This document shows positions 22,321 to 25,111 of a stretch of DNA of 25,111 bases, one piece after another (position 1 is the first letter of the stretch; every line of letters starts with the position of its first letter). Source of the stretch: an uncultured Paracoccus sp. (lineage in GTDB: Bacteria; Pseudomonadota; Alphaproteobacteria; Rhodobacterales; Rhodobacteraceae); contig CAKTBJ010000038.1 in NCBI GenBank assembly GCA_934533075.1, forward strand, positions 1-25,111, read 5' to 3'. The notes under the pieces were generated by a model, which did no database searches, was not told the DNA's origin, and was given only the letters and a program-made list of their open reading frames with translations. The position numbers were made by a program, and so were the translations under genes.

Positions 22321-22383
22321 TGCGTGGTCGCGGATCATATAGGGCGCCGGGCGCGGAATTTCCACCGGGAGGCCGGGGGCGGC

Positions 22384-22836
22384 CTATGGACCATAGGGCC
22401 GCAGCAGCGGCATGCAGGTTTCCTTGTCCAGCAGATAGAGGGGCAATTCCAGGAAGGTCTGCCTGTCGGTCAGCGGCCCGAAGGCGTTCATATAGTCGGC
22501 GATGGCATCGGCCACATCCGGGCCGAGCGGCGGGGCCTCGGGAAAGCTGGCGTCCATATCCACCGACAGCGCCCATTCCAGCGGCCTGCCGCGCGCCACG
22601 TCGCGGCCGGTCAGCGGATTGCTGACCTCAATCCCGTAGCGCATGCGCAGCGCCCTCGCCAAATCCCGGCAACGGCTTTGCACGAAGACCGGATCATCGG
22701 CGCGCCGGTCGTGGCGGATCGGCACGAACGCCGGGGCCTCGGGCGCCTCCTGCCGGGGCTGGACGGCAGCGGCGGCAGGCGAAACGGCAAGGGCCGCCCC
22801 CGCCAGCATCGCCGGCAGGAACGGCCCCCTTGTCAT
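22384..22836 (-). CDS. Small secreted protein of unknown function
   Basis: A 150-residue protein I do not recognise. Residues 1-24 look like a signal peptide (basic start, hydrophobic core, AAAA before the probable cleavage near residue 24), followed by a Pro/Glu-rich linker. The mature part has two cysteines (about 56 and 141), which could form one disulfide in the periplasm. GAGGG lies 7 bases upstream of the ATG, and the gene starts 9 bases after the cobS stop, so it is co-transcribed with cobS. The signal peptide and the operon position are the main reasons to accept it as real, since the opposite strand also has a long open frame. Confidence 0.65.
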   Translation of the reverse strand: MTRGPFLPAMLAGAALAVSPAAAAVQPRQEAPEAPAFVPIRHDRRADDPVFVQSRCRDLARALRMRYGIEVSNPLTGRDVARGRPLEWALSVDMDASFPEAPPLGPDVADAIADYMNAFGPLTDRQTFLELPLYLLDKETCMPLLRPYGP

Positions 22837-22845
22837 CGTCAGCCC

Positions 22846-23826
22846 TCAGCCCGCCGCGGTCGCCGCCGCGCTTTCGGGCAGTTCCTCGTCGAACAGGCGC
22901 TGATAGAACTCGGCCACGGTCTGGCGCTCCAGCTCGTCGCATTTGTTCAGGAAGGTCAGGCGGAAGGCATAGCCGACATTGTCGAAGATGCGCGCGTTCT
23001 GCGCCCAGTTGATGACCGTGCGCGGCGACATGACGGTGGACAGGTCGCCCTGCATGAAGGCGGTCCGGGTCAGGTCGGCCATCGACACCATCTTCGAGAT
23101 CACCGCCCGGCCCTTCTCGGTGTTGTAGGTCGGGTTCTTGGACAGGACGATGTTGGTCTCGGCGTCGTGCGACAGGTAGTTCAGCGTCGCCACCAGGTTC
23201 CAGCGGTCCATCTGCGCCTGGTTGATCTGCTGGGTGCCGTGGTAAAGCCCGGTCGTGTCGCCGAGGCCCACGGTGTTCGCGGTGGCGAACAGGCGGAAAT
23301 ACGGGTTCGGGGTGATGATCTCGTTCTGGTCCAGCAGGGTCAGCTTGCCGTCATGCTCCAGCACGCGCTGGATGACGAACATCACATCCGGGCGGCCGGC
23401 ATCGTATTCGTCGAAGACGATGGCGGTGGGGTTGCGCAGCGCCCAGGGCAGGATGCCCTCGTGGAAGACCGTGACCTGCTTGCCGTCGACCAGCTTGATG
23501 GCGTCCTTGCCGATCAGGTCGATGCGGCTGATATGGCTGTCGAGGTTGACGCGCACGCAGGGCCAGTTCAGGCGGGCGGCGACCTGCTCGATATGGGTGG
23601 ACTTGCCGGTGCCGTGATAGCCCTGGATCATCACCCGGCGGTTATAGGCAAAGCCCGCGAGGATCGCCAGCGTGGTGTCGTGGTCGAACTTGTAGGTGGC
23701 GTCGATCTCGGGCACCCGGTCGGAGCGGGTGGCGAAGGCCTTGACCTTCATGTCGCTGTCCACGCCGAAAACCTCGCGCAGATCGACATCCTCGGTCGGC
23801 TTTGCATTGTGATCCAGATCGGCCAT
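22846..23826 (-). CDS. cobS: CobS, AAA+ subunit of aerobic cobaltochelatase
   Basis: CobS forms an AAA+ ring with CobT that drives cobalt insertion into hydrogenobyrinate a,c-diamide by CobN in aerobic B12 synthesis. The 326-residue protein has Walker [10 protein letters not shown] (69-77), Walker B IVFDEYD (136-142) and the conserved [12 protein letters not shown] segment. The ATG at 23826 follows GAAGGGA about 8 bases upstream; longer in-frame starts at 23847 and 23868 are less likely. cobT usually lies next to cobS in this group, but the next gene here is a small secreted protein and then ETF-QO, so cobT must be elsewhere. B12 made through this route would supply the cobalamin-dependent radical SAM enzyme. 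Confidence 0.95.
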   Translation of the reverse strand: MADLDHNAKPTEDVDLREVFGVDSDMKVKAFATRSDRVPEIDATYKFDHDTTLAILAGFAYNRRVMIQGYHGTGKSTHIEQVAARLNWPCVRVNLDSHISRIDLIGKDAIKLVDGKQVTVFHEGILPWALRNPTAIVFDEYDAGRPDVMFVIQRVLEHDGKLTLLDQNEIITPNPYFRLFATANTVGLGDTTGLYHGTQQINQAQMDRWNLVATLNYLSHDAETNIVLSKNPTYNTEKGRAVISKMVSMADLTRTAFMQGDLSTVMSPRTVINWAQNARIFDNVGYAFRLTFLNKCDELERQTVAEFYQRLFDEELPESAAATAAG

Positions 23827-24060
23827 GCCCTGCGTCCCTTCTTTCATCGCCCCCGTGTGATGGAGCATTCGCCCAGCCAGCGCAAGGGGGCGGGGACGGA
23901 AGGCGGGGCCTTGCGGCAGGGAGGCTGCACCGGGGCGGGCGCGGGCGGCGGCGGGTCGGGCCGCGCCCCCTTGCGCGGCCAGCGGCTATCGTGCAGGCGC
24001 ATGGCAACCCGCGCCGGTTTCGCGCGTTGGCGGCTGGCGTGATGCGAAAGGATGCGGGGC

Positions 24061-25020
24061 ATGAGCGGACTTCTGGCACTGCTGGACGATGTGGCGGGGA
24101 TCGCCAAGGTGGCGGCGGCCTCGGTGGACGATGTGGCGGCGCATGCGGCCAAGGCCGGGGCCAAGGCCGCCGGCGCGGTGATCGACGACGCGGCGGTGAC
24201 GCCGAAATACGTCCACGGCTTCGACGCCAGCCGCGAATTGCCCATCGTGTGGCGAATCGCGCGCGGCTCGATCTTCAACAAGCTGGTGCTGCTGCTGCCG
24301 GTGGCGCTGCTGCTGTCGGCCTTCGCGCCCTTCGCCATCGCGCCGCTGCTGATGCTGGGCGGGGCCTATCTGTGCTTCGAGGGCGCGGAAAAGGTCTGGC
24401 ACCTGATCCATCCCCATGCCGAGGCCGTCGAGGCCGAGCCGGACGATCCCGCCCATCTGGAGGAATCCCGCGTGCGCGGCGCCATCAAGACCGATTTCAT
24501 CCTCTCGGCCGAGATCATGACCATCGCCCTGGCCACCATCCCGGCCGATGATTCGGTGTGGATGAAGGCGGTCATCCTGGCCGTGGTGGCGGTGGCGATC
24601 ACGGTCGCCGTCTATGGCGTGGTGGCGATGATCGTGAAGGCCGACGATGTGGGGCTGGCGATGGCCCGGCGCGGCGGCCCGGCCGGGCGGCTGGGGCACG
24701 GGATCGTGCGGGTGATGCCGGGCTTCATGCGGGTGCTGACGGTGGTGGGCACGGCGGCGATGATCTGGGTGGGTGGCAGCATCATCATCCACGGAATCGG
24801 GGAACTGGGCTGGCACGCCCCCGCCGACTGGATCGCCGCCCGCGCCGATGCGGTGGCGGGTGCCGTCCCGGACATGCCGGCGGCGGCGCGCTGGATCACC
24901 ACGGCGGCACTGGACGGGCTGTTCGGCCTGGCCCTGGGGCTTTTGCTGCTGCCGGTCGGGGCAAGGATCGTGGCGCCGCTCTGGGCGCGGATTTCCGGGA
25001 ACGGCGCAGCGGCGCACTGA
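24061..25020 (+). CDS. DUF808 (YedI-like) membrane protein
   Basis: A 319-residue inner-membrane protein of the DUF808 family, function unknown. The N-terminus is the family-typical SGLLALLDDVAGIAKVAAAS, followed by AGAVIDDAAVTPKYV and RELPIVWRIARGSIFNK. Four to six hydrophobic segments follow (about 78-95, 100-115, 155-205, 225-250, 285-305). The ATG at 24061 has AAAGGA 10 bases upstream; an ATG at 24052 is too close to that site. It is divergent from cobS with 234 bases between the starts and appears to be a single-gene unit. Confidence 0.9.
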   Translation: MSGLLALLDDVAGIAKVAAASVDDVAAHAAKAGAKAAGAVIDDAAVTPKYVHGFDASRELPIVWRIARGSIFNKLVLLLPVALLLSAFAPFAIAPLLMLGGAYLCFEGAEKVWHLIHPHAEAVEAEPDDPAHLEESRVRGAIKTDFILSAEIMTIALATIPADDSVWMKAVILAVVAVAITVAVYGVVAMIVKADDVGLAMARRGGPAGRLGHGIVRVMPGFMRVLTVVGTAAMIWVGGSIIIHGIGELGWHAPADWIAARADAVAGAVPDMPAAARWITTAALDGLFGLALGLLLLPVGARIVAPLWARISGNGAAAH

Positions 25021-25111
25021 AGCGCCCCACCCGAAGACCGTCCCCCCTGCGCCCCTGCGGGGCTTGGAGGCCCGGCGCTGCCGCCCGGCCTTGCGTGGGG
25101 TGCCGCCTTCG
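25021..25111. other. 3' region after the DUF808 gene with stem-loops
   Basis: GCCCCTGCGGGGC (25051-25063) forms a small hairpin. GCGCCCCAC (25022-25030) can pair with GTGGGGTGC (25095-25103) around it, with one G-T pair. No T-run is seen, so terminator function is uncertain. Confidence 0.3.

Overview
The window is high-GC DNA with short intergenic gaps and long spurious antisense reading frames. It carries ETF-ubiquinone oxidoreductase, CobS of the cobaltochelatase and a DUF808 protein. This combination suggests an alphaproteobacterium, probably a Paracoccus-like member of the Rhodobacteraceae. That assignment comes from gene content and base composition only. I saw no tRNA, rRNA, CRISPR array or transposase.

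Left part (1-8267). On the minus strand are a membrane-anchored TlpA-type thioredoxin protein (205-1014) and a MacA/MacB efflux pair (1192-4322). On the plus strand is a compact operon larC-larE-larB plus a YhfC/PrsW-like membrane protein (4816-8267). LarB, LarE and LarC build the nickel-pincer nucleotide (NPN) cofactor of lactate racemase-type enzymes. No larA is present here.

Centre (8272-18224). Seven minus-strand genes form one operon, several with stop/start overlaps. In transcription order they encode: a subtilisin-like protease without a signal peptide; a 574-residue Thr/Gln/Pro repeat protein with one cysteine; an aminoglycoside-phosphotransferase-like kinase; a HopA1-family protein (lyase-like, as in class V lanthipeptide synthesis); a LanC-like protein without its zinc ligands; a degenerate aldo/keto reductase; and a cobalamin-type radical SAM C-methyltransferase of RiPP maturation. 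Kinase plus HopA1 is the split dehydratase logic of class V lanthipeptides. No ordinary short precursor is visible. The most likely substrate is the large Thr-rich repeat protein, which would make this an unusual protein-scale RiPP-like modification system. This is the main discovery candidate.

Right part (18396-25111). A NadD-like adenylyltransferase and a divergent GNAT acetyltransferase are followed by a gene-free 949-bp stretch holding ~170-bp tandem repeats. Then come ETF-QO, a small secreted protein, CobS (all minus) and a DUF808 membrane protein (plus). NadD makes NaAD, the substrate of LarB, so the two flanks of the RiPP-like operon may be biochemically linked, but this is speculative.
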